64,000 bases of DNA from Roseiconus nitratireducens (GTDB taxonomy: Bacteria > Planctomycetota > Planctomycetia > Pirellulales > Pirellulaceae): contig NZ_VWOX01000005.1 in the NCBI RefSeq assembly GCF_008629675.1, positions 1 through 64,000 on the forward strand, in the 5' to 3' direction. A model generated the notes under the pieces. It made no database searches and was not told the origin of the DNA. It saw nothing but the letters and a program-made list of their open reading frames with translations. Made by a program: the position numbers and the translations under genes. Of the stretch, positions 7,726 to 14,984 are shown in pieces; within the stretch, counting starts at the first letter, position 1, and each line of letters begins with the position of its first letter.

Positions 7726-7902
7726 ATGATACCCGAGTATCAAGAGCCGGCAAAGCCAAAGCCGGCGAAGGGAGAGCCCGGAACGCTCGCCCAACAGCTC
7801 GCCATGATTGTCGTTTCAATCTATCTCGGCGAACGGCGGAGCACCGATGCCCGGACCGAATGGGATGACGCTCGGTCACTCGTGATGGAGGGGCGGCGAT
7901 GA
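7726..7902 (+). CDS. Small 58-residue protein upstream of the helicase
   Basis: The frame starts with ATG at 7726, preceded by gagg at 7715-7718. It ends in TGA at 7900-7902, overlapping the helicase start ATG by four bases (ATGA). Residues run MIPEYQEPAKPKP... then a helical stretch (LAQQLAMIVVSIYLGE) and a charged end. It is soluble and its family is unknown. Coupling to the helicase gene, repeated for almost every neighbouring pair here, is the main support that it is real. Confidence 0.6.
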   Translation: MIPEYQEPAKPKPAKGEPGTLAQQLAMIVVSIYLGERRSTDARTEWDDARSLVMEGRR

Positions 7903-9014
7903 ACTACACCCCATCCGAAGAGATGACTCGGCGGACCTACTTTGGAATCTTCGACGAAGCGTTGGAAAAGGGAGCCATCCCCTATGACAACGGCGACGGA
8001 ATCCAATGCAGCGACCCCAAAATCAGCAACTTCATCAACAATTTTGATGCAGCGGTTGGCGGGGCGTCTCAGTTCCTTACCCATTGGATGGAGGAACGCA
8101 GTGACAAACTAGGCACGGCACCATACGTGTTCAACGGTGCGAATCTATTTGACCAGGTTGTCGCGGACCTCGTTGCCGAGAAGAGAGACAAGCTGTTCAA
8201 CTGCGGGGTTGCGTTCCCCAGTATCGAAATCGGTCCGGGGCTCATGGCGGTGATTGGGGCTCCACCTGGACGCGGCAAGACCGCTCTGGCGATGCAGGCG
8301 GTTTACGATGCGGTCGCCAACGAAAGCGACCTGAGAGCCGTTGTGGCGTCCCTGGAGGTGACACCGCAAACGCTACTGAAGCGGCGGCTGGCGATGTTGG
8401 CTGGCGTCAGTTTCAACGCCATCCGGTTCAACACGTTGAATGATTATCAGCGGGATGAACTGTCCAAGTTGGATGGATTCCGGACCGTGTTGGAACGCGT
8501 CGGCTTTCTGCGGCCGGAGCTATCTGGATTGGGTGACCTTGAAATGATGATGAAGGCATCCAATGAGCCCGGTTTGCTGTTGCTGGATTACGTCCAGTTG
8601 TTCGGACCAATGGACGCCACGGCGGCGGACAGGGGGCTGGCGACGATGGCAACGGCTCGGCGGTTCTGCGAGGCAGGGTGGGCGGTAATCGCCGTCTCTG
8701 CGGTGAACAGAATGAGCTACAGCAAAAGCGACATCTCATCATTCCGGGATACGTCGTCAATCGAGTACAGCGGCACATCCGCCTACATGCTCGATGAGGC
8801 GACCGAGTACGACAGCGACGACGACAAGCCCGCCATTCGCCCGATGAAGTTGCGGAACGTGAAGAACCGCAACGGGCCACTGCGAAGCATTGACGTGCTG
8901 TTCAACGGTCCGCAAATGCTGTTCAGCCCCGCCGAGGTGGTCAACGAATACGAAGGCGACTTCGATGACTTCAACAACGGCATCGACAATCCGTTTGCGG
9001 AGGCGTCTGGATGA
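7899..9014 (+). CDS. DnaB-like replicative helicase / RecA-fold ATPase
   Basis: The 371-residue protein has a RecA-type core with Walker A GAPPGRGKT (residues 120-128) and Walker B LLLLDYVQL (Asp230). Further DnaB-like features are 'SLEVTP' after strand 2, 'VIAVSAVNR' (sensor region), 'SIEYSGTSAYML' and 'VKNRNGP' near the end, matching the loops of the DnaB C-terminal domain. The N-terminal 100 residues are not a standard DnaB N domain. It should unwind DNA, or load a host helicase, during element replication. It lies within a coupled operon with a winged-helix protein and iterons next downstream. Confidence 0.85.
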   Translation: MNYTPSEEMTRRTYFGIFDEALEKGAIPYDNGDGIQCSDPKISNFINNFDAAVGGASQFLTHWMEERSDKLGTAPYVFNGANLFDQVVADLVAEKRDKLFNCGVAFPSIEIGPGLMAVIGAPPGRGKTALAMQAVYDAVANESDLRAVVASLEVTPQTLLKRRLAMLAGVSFNAIRFNTLNDYQRDELSKLDGFRTVLERVGFLRPELSGLGDLEMMMKASNEPGLLLLDYVQLFGPMDATAADRGLATMATARRFCEAGWAVIAVSAVNRMSYSKSDISSFRDTSSIEYSGTSAYMLDEATEYDSDDDKPAIRPMKLRNVKNRNGPLRSIDVLFNGPQMLFSPAEVVNEYEGDFDDFNNGIDNPFAEASG

Positions 9015-9331
9015 CCAAGCGGAAGTCACAACGGCGGTTCGAGCAGTTGAATCGGATTGTTGACGTTATCGCCCCGACGTTGCCGACCAGCACCCACGTT
9101 GCCGTCCTGCTCGTTTGCTTCCGGCATGCGAGGCAGGGTGGAGCGTTCCAGGTATCGACACGGCGGATTGCCGATGCGGTGAACATCAAACGCCGGCGAG
9201 CTCAATACGTCCTCGATGAACTGATTGAACTCGGCGTCGTGGCCATCACCGAGGAGCACAAGGGACCGATTCCACGCAAACACCGAATCACCGGTGAGGT
9301 GGCAAATGAAAATACCCGCCCCCCGATTTAA
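9011..9331 (+). CDS. Winged-helix replication-initiator-like protein
   Basis: This basic 106-residue protein starts inside the helicase stop (ATGA at 9011). Residues 25-90 form a winged-helix pattern: 'STHVAVLLVCFRHAR', then 'VSTRRIADAVNIKRRRAQYVLDELIELGVV' as helix-turn-helix, then a wing. This is the pattern of DnaD/RepA/phage O-type N domains, where it binds origin repeats. Three 22-bp-spaced repeats begin right after its stop codon, which makes it the likely iteron-binding protein; that is inference. Confidence 0.7.
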   Translation: MTKRKSQRRFEQLNRIVDVIAPTLPTSTHVAVLLVCFRHARQGGAFQVSTRRIADAVNIKRRRAQYVLDELIELGVVAITEEHKGPIPRKHRITGEVANENTRPPI

Positions 9332-9332
9332 T

Positions 9333-9394
9333 GGTGCACTCCAGTGCGTCGGATGGTGCACCCCAGTGCACGCTAGTGTGCACTCCAGTGCACC
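9333..9394. repeat. Three iteron-like repeats at 22-bp period
   Basis: Near-palindromic units of the form GTGCACTCCAGTGCAC start at 9333, 9355 and 9377, exactly 22 bases apart (two helical turns). Each has inverted GTGCAC arms around a 4-base centre (TCCA or CCCA); the outer base pairs differ between units. They lie directly downstream of the winged-helix gene and before an unrelated gene. Placement and period fit an origin or operator bound cooperatively on one DNA face. Confidence 0.75.
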
Positions 9395-9498
9395 CCATAC
9401 AGAACAGAACATTACGACGGGTCGGTCCGGTCGCTTCGCTGGACCGCCTTCGGTCGCAAACTCAGTAACCAACCAACGCCATGAAAGGAGTATCCGAA

Positions 9499-9759
9499 AT
9501 GGATTGCGAACAAATCGACCTGGATGACATCGAACGGAAGCTGGACACGATGAAGGCGTGGCTATCTGACGAACGGCTCCAGTCCATCCAATGCGAGGAC
9601 TACACACGGCTAGTTCATTGGTTTGAATCCGAAATCGTGGTCAACGTCAACTTAGCAACGAACCAGATGCACCGCATCACCGACAGCATGGGGGCTATCG
9701 TCCGGTTCATGGTTAAAGAATCCAAACGCAGGGCGGCGGAAGATGGCGAGAACCAGTGA
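9499..9759 (+). CDS. Small element protein, unknown function
   Basis: ATG at 9499 is chosen because aaaggag at 9483-9489 sits 9 bases upstream; an ATG at 9481 would overlap that site. The product is an 86-residue acidic, helical protein (LDDIERKLDTMKAWLSDERL and a second helix at residues 35-75). There is no membrane segment and no recognised family. It overlaps the next gene by 17 bases. Confidence 0.6.
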   Translation: MDCEQIDLDDIERKLDTMKAWLSDERLQSIQCEDYTRLVHWFESEIVVNVNLATNQMHRITDSMGAIVRFMVKESKRRAAEDGENQ

Positions 9760-10024
9760 CCCGCAGCCACTGGCACGCATGACCCTAGTTGAGCTAAGCG
9801 AGCGTCAGAAGATTCTCGCCGGTCACTCGGCGGACTCGGAATCGGTGTTCGTTTTGAGAAAGACCGACGGCGGTGACTATCAACTGTTCAGCGTCCCGGT
9901 AAGCGACCTAGACGCCTCGCTGCGGTCATTCGTTAGCGGGGATGACTCGGAAGCCATGGAGCTAACCAAAGCGATTCTGACGACGTGTCAGAAGCAACCA
10001 CGGAAGCGGAGAAAGGCGAGATGA
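9743..10024 (+). CDS. Small element protein, unknown function
   Basis: The 93-residue protein ends in a very basic KQPRKRRKAR tail, which may bind nucleic acid. The middle has short beta-like strands (VFVLRK, YQLFSVPV). The start overlaps the previous gene, and its TGA overlaps the next ATG at 10021. The family is not recognised. Confidence 0.6.
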   Translation: MARTSDPQPLARMTLVELSERQKILAGHSADSESVFVLRKTDGGDYQLFSVPVSDLDASLRSFVSGDDSEAMELTKAILTTCQKQPRKRRKAR

Positions 10025-10212
10025 CAACCACGGATGATGAATGCGACCACGAGTGGAAAGTCTACCGCACCAGGACATCGGGACTACGGCGGACGCAATG
10101 GTTGAAGTGTGGTAAATGCAACGACACCGCCAAGCGTTCTTTTCCTGTTACTACGTCTGGTAACAAGATCATTGAATGCCCCTGTTGTCATGCGACAATC
10201 ACCACCAACTGA
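10021..10212 (+). CDS. Small zinc-ribbon protein
   Basis: The 63-residue product has paired metal-ligand motifs: C-x-H near the start (ECDHEW), CGKC in the middle and CPCC near the end, spaced as in a zinc ribbon. It starts in the stop of the preceding gene (ATGA at 10021). Such ribbons in phage-like elements are often DNA- or protein-binding accessories; no specific role can be read. Confidence 0.6.
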   Translation: MTTTDDECDHEWKVYRTRTSGLRRTQWLKCGKCNDTAKRSFPVTTSGNKIIECPCCHATITTN

Positions 10213-10243
10213 CGATCACCTCACCCCCGGCAAGGAGCCCAAC

Positions 10244-10687
10244 ATGAAGCCCGCCAACATCCAATGGATTCGCCGAACGTTCCCCCGCATGAAAGACGAC
10301 CGTGTTGTCAGGTGCATCGAAAAGGAGATGACCGAGGAAGAGGTTGGCGAGCAAGCCTACAAGGATGCCAAGGTTGAGAACGAATGGCTCAAGGGTCGCA
10401 TTGCCGAGTTGCAAACCGAGCTCGCCGCAATGAAGGAAACCGACGACGCCCAAGAAACCGAACAAGCCCGCGCAAGAGCCCGGGGCAATCGTCCCCTGGC
10501 AATGGGCGGCTATGGTCCCCACTCCCTTGCCTCTCTGAGCTCCGCAGCGGCCACCTGGCGAGCTGAAATCAATCGACTGGTCCGCGAGGGGCTGACACGT
10601 CCCAAAGCCGTTCAGGCGGTCAACAGGGCTAACCCTGGACTGCGTGAACGGATGATTGAGGAATCCAACCAGGGACGGCGACGATGA
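10244..10687 (+). CDS. Coiled-coil element protein, unknown function
   Basis: ATG at 10244 follows aaggag (10232-10237). The 147-residue protein has a heptad-rich coiled coil at about residues 38-70 (ENEWLKGRIAELQTELAAM). It ends with 'INRLVREGLTRPKAVQAVNR.NPGLRERM', a short helical motif that also occurs at the ends of phage head-protease or scaffold proteins, as recalled from memory. The N-terminal 35 residues look HTH-like. Its stop overlaps the next start. Confidence 0.6.
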   Translation: MKPANIQWIRRTFPRMKDDRVVRCIEKEMTEEEVGEQAYKDAKVENEWLKGRIAELQTELAAMKETDDAQETEQARARARGNRPLAMGGYGPHSLASLSSAAATWRAEINRLVREGLTRPKAVQAVNRANPGLRERMIEESNQGRRR

Positions 10688-10980
10688 AACTCTACGTGAT
10701 GGGCTGCGACCCACTGGATCCGCCTTTCGTCACGACTGCCGAGACGCCAGGCGAAGCGATCGCCAAGCGATGGCAAACGACCTGCGACCCTGCTGAAAGC
10801 CACTACGAAGTTCATCTGGGACGCTGGAGCGAAGCCAAGACCGTATCGTCGGCTGAAGCCCTGCCCTATTGCGATGAGCGGACAGCACGGCGGGCGATGA
10901 AGGAAATCGGCGAGCATGAAACAGCGGTGGACGTTTACATGTTCGCCAAGCAAGTCCACGCCATGTATGGCGACGGGTAA
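10684..10980 (+). CDS. Small element protein, unknown function
   Basis: The 98-residue protein starts with ATGA overlap at 10684. It has mixed alpha/beta content (MKLYVMGC, then ETPGEAIAKRW, and a helical end) and two internal Cys. There is no recognised family. It is the last gene before a strong terminator-like hairpin, so it closes the operon starting at 7726. Confidence 0.55.
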   Translation: MKLYVMGCDPLDPPFVTTAETPGEAIAKRWQTTCDPAESHYEVHLGRWSEAKTVSSAEALPYCDERTARRAMKEIGEHETAVDVYMFAKQVHAMYGDG

Positions 10981-10988
10981 TCCTCGCG

Positions 10989-11052
10989 GCCCCGGGGCGT
11001 CGTTGCGGTCTGGTTCCTTTTCTTCCTGGACATGCACCGCCCCGGGGCTTTT
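10989..11052 (+). terminator. Probable terminator after replication operon
   Basis: An 11-bp perfect stem, gccccggggcg (10989-10999) with cgccccggggc (11038-11048), has a 38-base loop and is followed by TTTT at 11049-11052. The loop is long for a classical terminator. Confidence 0.55.
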
Positions 11053-11087
11053 CAAACAACACACACCAACTAACCAAGGACGAACCA

Positions 11088-11819
11088 ATGGCGACGACCA
11101 CCAAAAAGAAGTTTGAACGAGCTGACGAAATCCTGCGGTCCATCGTTGTGGATGAGGGAGAGCCCGACTTCGAAGAGGTGTTGTATTTCACCTCCGAATG
11201 CGGCTGGGACGAAAAGGAGCTGAAGCGGCAGCGGCGACGGATGCACCACGTTGTCCGCCTTCAGCAAATCAGCGGGACCAAGCAACAGCGTGACGAACTG
11301 GAAGCGGCTGCGAACGATGCCGCGGAACTGCTGAAGACCAAGGGGCAAGAGCTTCAGGAGCAAATCGAGAAACTGCAAAAGCAATTGCAAGCGATGGAGC
11401 GTGATGCCGAAACCAAGCAACGTCGATTCGATGAGACGCAACAGGCGGTTGAGTCACTGCGTAATGAGCAGATGCTACGGGCTGACGTGCGGAGCGAATA
11501 CAACTCCCGCAAACGCCACATCAAGGCCTCCACACGTGCTGACGTGATGGCTCTGGAGAGTGAGCTGAAGTGCATCGACACTTACTGCAACTGGGACACC
11601 AACGACAGCCATAGACTTGACCTGATTCGCTTGAAGAGTCCGAGCTACGTTGCCCTCGGCCAGGACGGTCGGATGCGGGTCACGCCGAAGTGGGGCGAGT
11701 ACCTTGCCGAGCAGCGTAAGCGTATCCCCGAGCTTGAACGGGAACTGGCAGAAGCCAAGAAGATGTATGAGCAAGAGTGGTCGGAGTTGGAACGCTTGCT
11801 TGACCACTACGTGCAGTGA
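11088..11819 (+). CDS. Long coiled-coil protein, unknown function
   Basis: The 243-residue, highly charged protein is mostly alpha-helical. Coiled coil runs over about residues 60-130 (repeated LQEQIEKLQKQLQ heptads) and again at 200-240. The centre has a short non-helical segment with 'RMRVTPKWGEYL'. It has no membrane segment. Coiled-coil proteins of this size in phage-like elements can be scaffolds or tail parts, but no family is recognised. It starts its own transcription unit after the hairpin at 10989-11052. Confidence 0.65.
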   Translation: MATTTKKKFERADEILRSIVVDEGEPDFEEVLYFTSECGWDEKELKRQRRRMHHVVRLQQISGTKQQRDELEAAANDAAELLKTKGQELQEQIEKLQKQLQAMERDAETKQRRFDETQQAVESLRNEQMLRADVRSEYNSRKRHIKASTRADVMALESELKCIDTYCNWDTNDSHRLDLIRLKSPSYVALGQDGRMRVTPKWGEYLAEQRKRIPELERELAEAKKMYEQEWSELERLLDHYVQ

Positions 11820-11844
11820 CGACTCCTTGCTGTGGGCTGGGTAA

Positions 11845-11882
11845 GCGGCGGCTGCGGACTGGTTTCTCCCCGCAGCTGCCGC
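11845..11882. other. 13-bp stem-loop in the 11820-12019 gap
   Basis: gcggcggctgcgg (11845-11857) pairs with ccgcagctgccgc (11870-11882) with one G-U, around a 12-base loop. No T-run follows. It may be a weak terminator or RNA processing element; the rest of the gap shows nothing. Confidence 0.4.
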
Positions 11883-12019
11883 CCCCATACCCACCCCTGC
11901 CGGCTTTAGGTTCTTTGCGGTCAATCGTCCCTCTGCGGTTTTGGTTTTCGTGCAGAAATCTAAGACAAAGTCCGGCGTTTTTTAATCAGAAAAACCCCCG
12001 TGGGGCTGGGGCGAGAACT

Positions 12020-12223
12020 ATGCGAACTGAATCAGGGCTCCATCGTCGGGGCGAGATGCGAATGATTGAGCGAGCAATCAACCAGGGCTGGGAAACGTCG
12101 CCAGAGCAACAGGAACGGTCCCTGAAGCTGTGCTACGAAGTCCTCCACGATGACCACGCAACCGAGCGGGAGACGCTCACGGCGATTCGAGTGATTACCG
12201 CAGCCGTCAACAAAGGAAACTAA
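12020..12223 (+). CDS. Small phage-type protein preceding the tape-measure gene
   Basis: ATG at 12020 opens a 67-residue protein: MRTESGLHRRGEMR then two helices (EQQERSLKLCYEVL and ETLTAIRVITAAVNKGN). This arginine-rich then helical pattern recurs in small genes next to terminase or tail genes of planctomycete prophages, as far as I recall. It ends 3 bases before the tape-measure-like gene, so the two are cotranscribed. The function is unknown. Confidence 0.6.
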   Translation: MRTESGLHRRGEMRMIERAINQGWETSPEQQERSLKLCYEVLHDDHATERETLTAIRVITAAVNKGN

Positions 12224-12226
12224 CCA

Positions 12227-13765
12227 ATGGCAACCAGTGACTATGAGATCGTCGTCGGAGCAAAAGACCAAGCCACGCGAATCCTGGAACAGGTGAGTGG
12301 TCAAACCCGCGCGTTGACACGCAACATCCAGACAATGAGCAAACGCACCGAGCGTTCCACCGAGAAGATGGACCGTGCGTTCAAGGGGCTGAAAGCGACC
12401 CTGAAACCCCTGCTGGCTGCGTTCGCTGCGGTGAAGGTGACAACGGCTGGATTCCGAGTCGTCAGTAATGCGGCGGAAGCCTTCGATACGCAACGGGAAG
12501 CCGTGCGGGGTCTGACGCAAGCCCTCGAGCTTAACGGCGATGCGATGGGGCCAACGGTCGAGCAACATGCCGCCTTCGCTTCTCAGTTGCAAGATCTGGC
12601 GAACGTGGGCGATGAGGTGACGCTGGGGCTGATGAAGCAGGCATCCATGTTGGGCATCAACAACGAACAGCTACAGGATGCGACCCGTGCGGCTATCGGG
12701 ATGAGTGAAGCGACCGGGGCAAGCTTGGAAGACTCGCTCCGGAAGGTGAATGAGACTATCCACGGCAACACCGAAGCCTTCGCCGAGTTCCTGCCCCAAC
12801 TGAGACAAGCCAAGACGGACGAAGAGAAGCTGGCGATTGTCCTGGCGGCATCGGAGAAGGGATTGGCTCAGAAGGCGTCCAGAGCCAACGAGGCGGCCGG
12901 TAGTGCGGAGAGGCTGTCCAACACTTGGGGCGACTTCCTGGAGGTTGTAGGCGAGTCCCTGGCACCGGTCCGCGTGTTTATCAACAACGGACTGTCGGCA
13001 CTCATTGAAAAGATTCAAGGCGAGTTGATTCCCGTCCTGGCGTTCGCCGAAACGATCATCACCAACTTCGGCAAGGTGTGGGAGTTTATCAAACTGAAAA
13101 TCAACCTTGCGATGACGGGGATAGTCGAAGACGTCAAGCATACGTTCATCACGACCATCCCGACTTACCTGAACTGGTTTGCTGAAAACTGGCTGAACAT
13201 CATCACCGATGTTTTCAACGGGACAGTGACGGTCATCAAGAACGCAATGACCAATGCGGCGGACATCATCCGTGCGGTGGTTGAAGCCATCCGCAACGGG
13301 CTACAGGGCGGCATCGGTGGACTGATGAACGAGATTGGCGAGATTGCCGGTCGGAGTCTACTGGAAGGCTTCGAAGCCCAGACGAAGGCACTACCGGAAA
13401 TCGCCATGCGGAATCTGACCGCAGGTGAACAGGAGATGAAATCAAGGCTCGCACAACTGGCGGTCGAAATCGGAAGCGAGTACCAACGGAACCTCGCCGA
13501 GCGATTGACGGCTGACGGCGGGGCGAATGGACTCGGCAACCTGGCGTTGCAGTTGGGCGGCTCCAAGCCCAAGGGCGGCAGCGAGAAGGACCAGACCACC
13601 GGCGTTGAGTCCCGACTGCTGACCCGTGGACAGACTCAGAACGGCCCCCGGGAGATGCGAAAGCTGGTCGAGAACATCGCCAGGAACGTCAAACGGGTAG
13701 CTGACAACACCGACACCGACACCAGCCAGAGCGACGACACCTTCCGGGTGGAGTTGGTGAAATAG
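12227..13765 (+). CDS. Phage tail tape-measure-like protein
   Basis: The 512-residue protein shows tape-measure features. The N-terminal segment has 'VVGAKDQATRILEQVSGQTRAL' and long helices. Several hydrophobic helical stretches follow (LKPLLAAFAAVKV, LNIITDVFNGTVTVIKNAMTNAADII and a Gly/Ile-rich GGIGGLMNEIG segment), then a charged Ser/Thr-rich end. Residues 95-230 match the phage-related 'prophage tail length tape measure' pattern of helices with conserved 'ATGASLEDSLRKVN'. It is short for a true tape measure. No other tail, head or packaging gene lies in the element, which is odd. It could tune helper-phage tails, act on membranes, or be a relic. Confidence 0.7.
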   Translation: MATSDYEIVVGAKDQATRILEQVSGQTRALTRNIQTMSKRTERSTEKMDRAFKGLKATLKPLLAAFAAVKVTTAGFRVVSNAAEAFDTQREAVRGLTQALELNGDAMGPTVEQHAAFASQLQDLANVGDEVTLGLMKQASMLGINNEQLQDATRAAIGMSEATGASLEDSLRKVNETIHGNTEAFAEFLPQLRQAKTDEEKLAIVLAASEKGLAQKASRANEAAGSAERLSNTWGDFLEVVGESLAPVRVFINNGLSALIEKIQGELIPVLAFAETIITNFGKVWEFIKLKINLAMTGIVEDVKHTFITTIPTYLNWFAENWLNIITDVFNGTVTVIKNAMTNAADIIRAVVEAIRNGLQGGIGGLMNEIGEIAGRSLLEGFEAQTKALPEIAMRNLTAGEQEMKSRLAQLAVEIGSEYQRNLAERLTADGGANGLGNLALQLGGSKPKGGSEKDQTTGVESRLLTRGQTQNGPREMRKLVENIARNVKRVADNTDTDTSQSDDTFRVELVK

Positions 13766-13962
13766 TGATTGACGACGACGACGACCCCAGGGAACAGCCA
13801 CCGACCCCCGAGGAAATCCGGGAGATGTGTCTGGCGATTCAGGAGGGGCGAATCGTCGTCAGCGAATACTCTCGGCAGCGATGGGAGGAAATTCGCAAGG
13901 GCTGGCCGGATGGGCGGCGACCGAGGCGGGGCGGTGATGGTGGGGCGAACATCCGAGGTTGA
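13765..13962 (+). CDS. Small acidic protein downstream of tape-measure gene
   Basis: A GTG at 13765-13767 overlaps the last base of the tape-measure stop codon. The 65-residue product begins with an Asp run, then PPTPEEIREMCLAIQEG and a helical 'SEYSRQRWEEIRKGW' followed by a basic Gly/Arg-rich end. Similar short 'PTPEEI...' proteins occur in planctomycete phage-like regions. The function is unknown. A sigma70-like promoter overlaps its 3' end. Confidence 0.5.
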   Translation: MIDDDDDPREQPPTPEEIREMCLAIQEGRIVVSEYSRQRWEEIRKGWPDGRRPRRGGDGGANIRG

Positions 13963-13987
13963 CCCGGAAATCCGGTCGGATGATACT
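13959..13987 (+). promoter_or_regulatory. Sigma70-like promoter ahead of the structured RNA
   Basis: TTGACC (13959-13964), a 17-base spacer and GATACT (13982-13987). Transcription would begin near 13994, about 90 bases upstream of the long stem at 14084, and could drive both the RNA and the following gene pair. The hexamers are close to consensus; activity is untested. Confidence 0.45.
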
Positions 13988-14083
13988 GGAACGGTCGGCT
14001 GTGCCTGCAAGCGTGGCTGACACCCTCCGGCGGCTTCTAAATGCCCCGAGGCTCACTACACCATCTTTCGGACAAGTTTGAAA

Positions 14084-14210
14084 ATGCGAGCGGCCAACTA
14101 TTCGTGGGCTACAGCTCCGGCGAATCGGTCGGAGTGGAAGGGCCCGGCCTCTCGTTGGGGTGTAGTGACCCCGGCGAGCAGGTTTGCAACGGGTAGTTGG
14201 CCGCTCGCGT
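14084..14210 (+). ncRNA. Candidate structured RNA closed by a 15-bp perfect stem
   Basis: gcgagcggccaacta (14086-14100) pairs perfectly with tagttggccgctcgc (14194-14208), and two flanking pairs extend it to about 17 bp. The interior also folds: ctcgttgggg (14151-14160) pairs with ccccggcgag (14169-14178) using two G-U pairs around an 8-base loop, and ctccg (14115-14119) pairs with cggag (14130-14134). There is no credible reading frame through it. The G-U pairs favour an RNA structure over a plain DNA palindrome. It matches no class I recognise. The strand is assigned from the promoter at 13959 and could be the other. Confidence 0.55.
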
Positions 14211-14212
14211 AT

Positions 14213-14233
14213 GTGTGCAGAAAATCTGTACAC
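14213..14233 (+). promoter_or_regulatory. Hairpin abutting a ribosome binding site
   Basis: gtgtgcag (14213-14220) and ctgtacac (14226-14233) pair with one G-U around loop aaaat. The Shine-Dalgarno gggagg (14234-14239) starts at the next base. It could be an operator for a dimeric regulator or a translational control hairpin. Confidence 0.4.
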
Positions 14234-14244
14234 GGGAGGCACCT

Positions 14245-14520
14245 ATGCCTTACCTGTCTATCTCGGACGCGGAAAAGCGTTCCAGCGTAAAAGCCCACCG
14301 AATCAAGTCTCTGATTAATCAGGGCGAGCTTGACGGCTACGTGGGCGTTCCTGGCATCAAAGGACTAGCCATCGACGAAGGCGACCTTCCATTGCTGCGG
14401 ATTGTGCTGTGGCACTTGGATGAGTCACCTGACCGTCAGCCCAACGACCCGACCGAAGATGAAATCTGGTCAATGGCTGCCGAGCTTCGTGCCCTTCGTC
14501 CCGTGGAGGCGGTCGCATGA
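14245..14520 (+). CDS. Small element protein, unknown function (first of a coupled pair)
   Basis: ATG at 14245 has gggagg 5 bases upstream. The 91-residue protein begins with a possible helix-turn-helix (ISDAEKRSSVKAHRIKSLINQGELDGYVGV), which resembles short MerR/AlpA-like DNA-binding modules. An acidic helical end follows. It may be a regulator acting on the hairpin just upstream; that is inferred. It overlaps the next gene by four bases (ATGA). Confidence 0.6.
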   Translation: MPYLSISDAEKRSSVKAHRIKSLINQGELDGYVGVPGIKGLAIDEGDLPLLRIVLWHLDESPDRQPNDPTEDEIWSMAAELRALRPVEAVA

Positions 14521-14885
14521 ATGCTCTAACTCATCAAAAGCCGCACCCGGTTCTGACCCTGACCCAACTGGCCAACTATTACGACGTGTTGCAAGCGGCG
14601 GAACTGTTGGCGACGGAGCAACCGAAGGATGCGGTGCCGATTGCGAGAAGCGTCCTAGCGTCCCTCTTGCGGCTCGCATGGGCACGGGCGAGCGGAAAGC
14701 CGGATTCGGAGCCTAAGCCCGAGTCGGTGCCGTTGAAGCTTCGTAACCGTGGCATCGTAAGCAAGCCAGCGATGCAGCGACTTCGGAACGCTTTCGAAAA
14801 GTCCAAGAACCCGCCGGAGATGTTTTCAGCCTGCCGGGATTTGCTTGTCTGGCTCGCATCAAAGCCCGATGCGGTGATTGACTGA
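14517..14885 (+). CDS. Small element protein, unknown function (second of pair)
   Basis: The 122-residue all-helical protein starts in the stop of the previous gene. It contains LTQLANYYDVLQAAELL and 'RSVLASLLRLAWARASG' helices and a basic centre. No signal peptide or motif is seen and no family is recognised. A strong terminator follows at 14916-14975, so this closes the rightward genes of the element. Confidence 0.6.
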   Translation: MNALTHQKPHPVLTLTQLANYYDVLQAAELLATEQPKDAVPIARSVLASLLRLAWARASGKPDSEPKPESVPLKLRNRGIVSKPAMQRLRNAFEKSKNPPEMFSACRDLLVWLASKPDAVID

Positions 14886-14915
14886 GGCAGAACCCAGCGG
14901 TTCTAATCGCCATTG

Positions 14916-14975
14916 CCGGCGGAGTGACGACCAGCCCGATTGCCCCCGGGCTAACTGTTGCTCCGCCGGTTTCTT
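14916..14975 (+). terminator. Terminator between convergent element operons
   Basis: ccggcggag (14916-14924) pairs with ctccgccgg (14961-14969), with an inner agcccg/cgggct hairpin, and is followed by TTTCTT. It lies between the rightward genes and the leftward HicBA operon. Confidence 0.65.
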
Positions 14976-14984
14976 GTTGGGCCC

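Noticed and set aside
9333-9394. CRISPR-like array
   Set aside because: Only three units, each palindromic, with 4-6 base gaps rather than spacers; iterons explain it.
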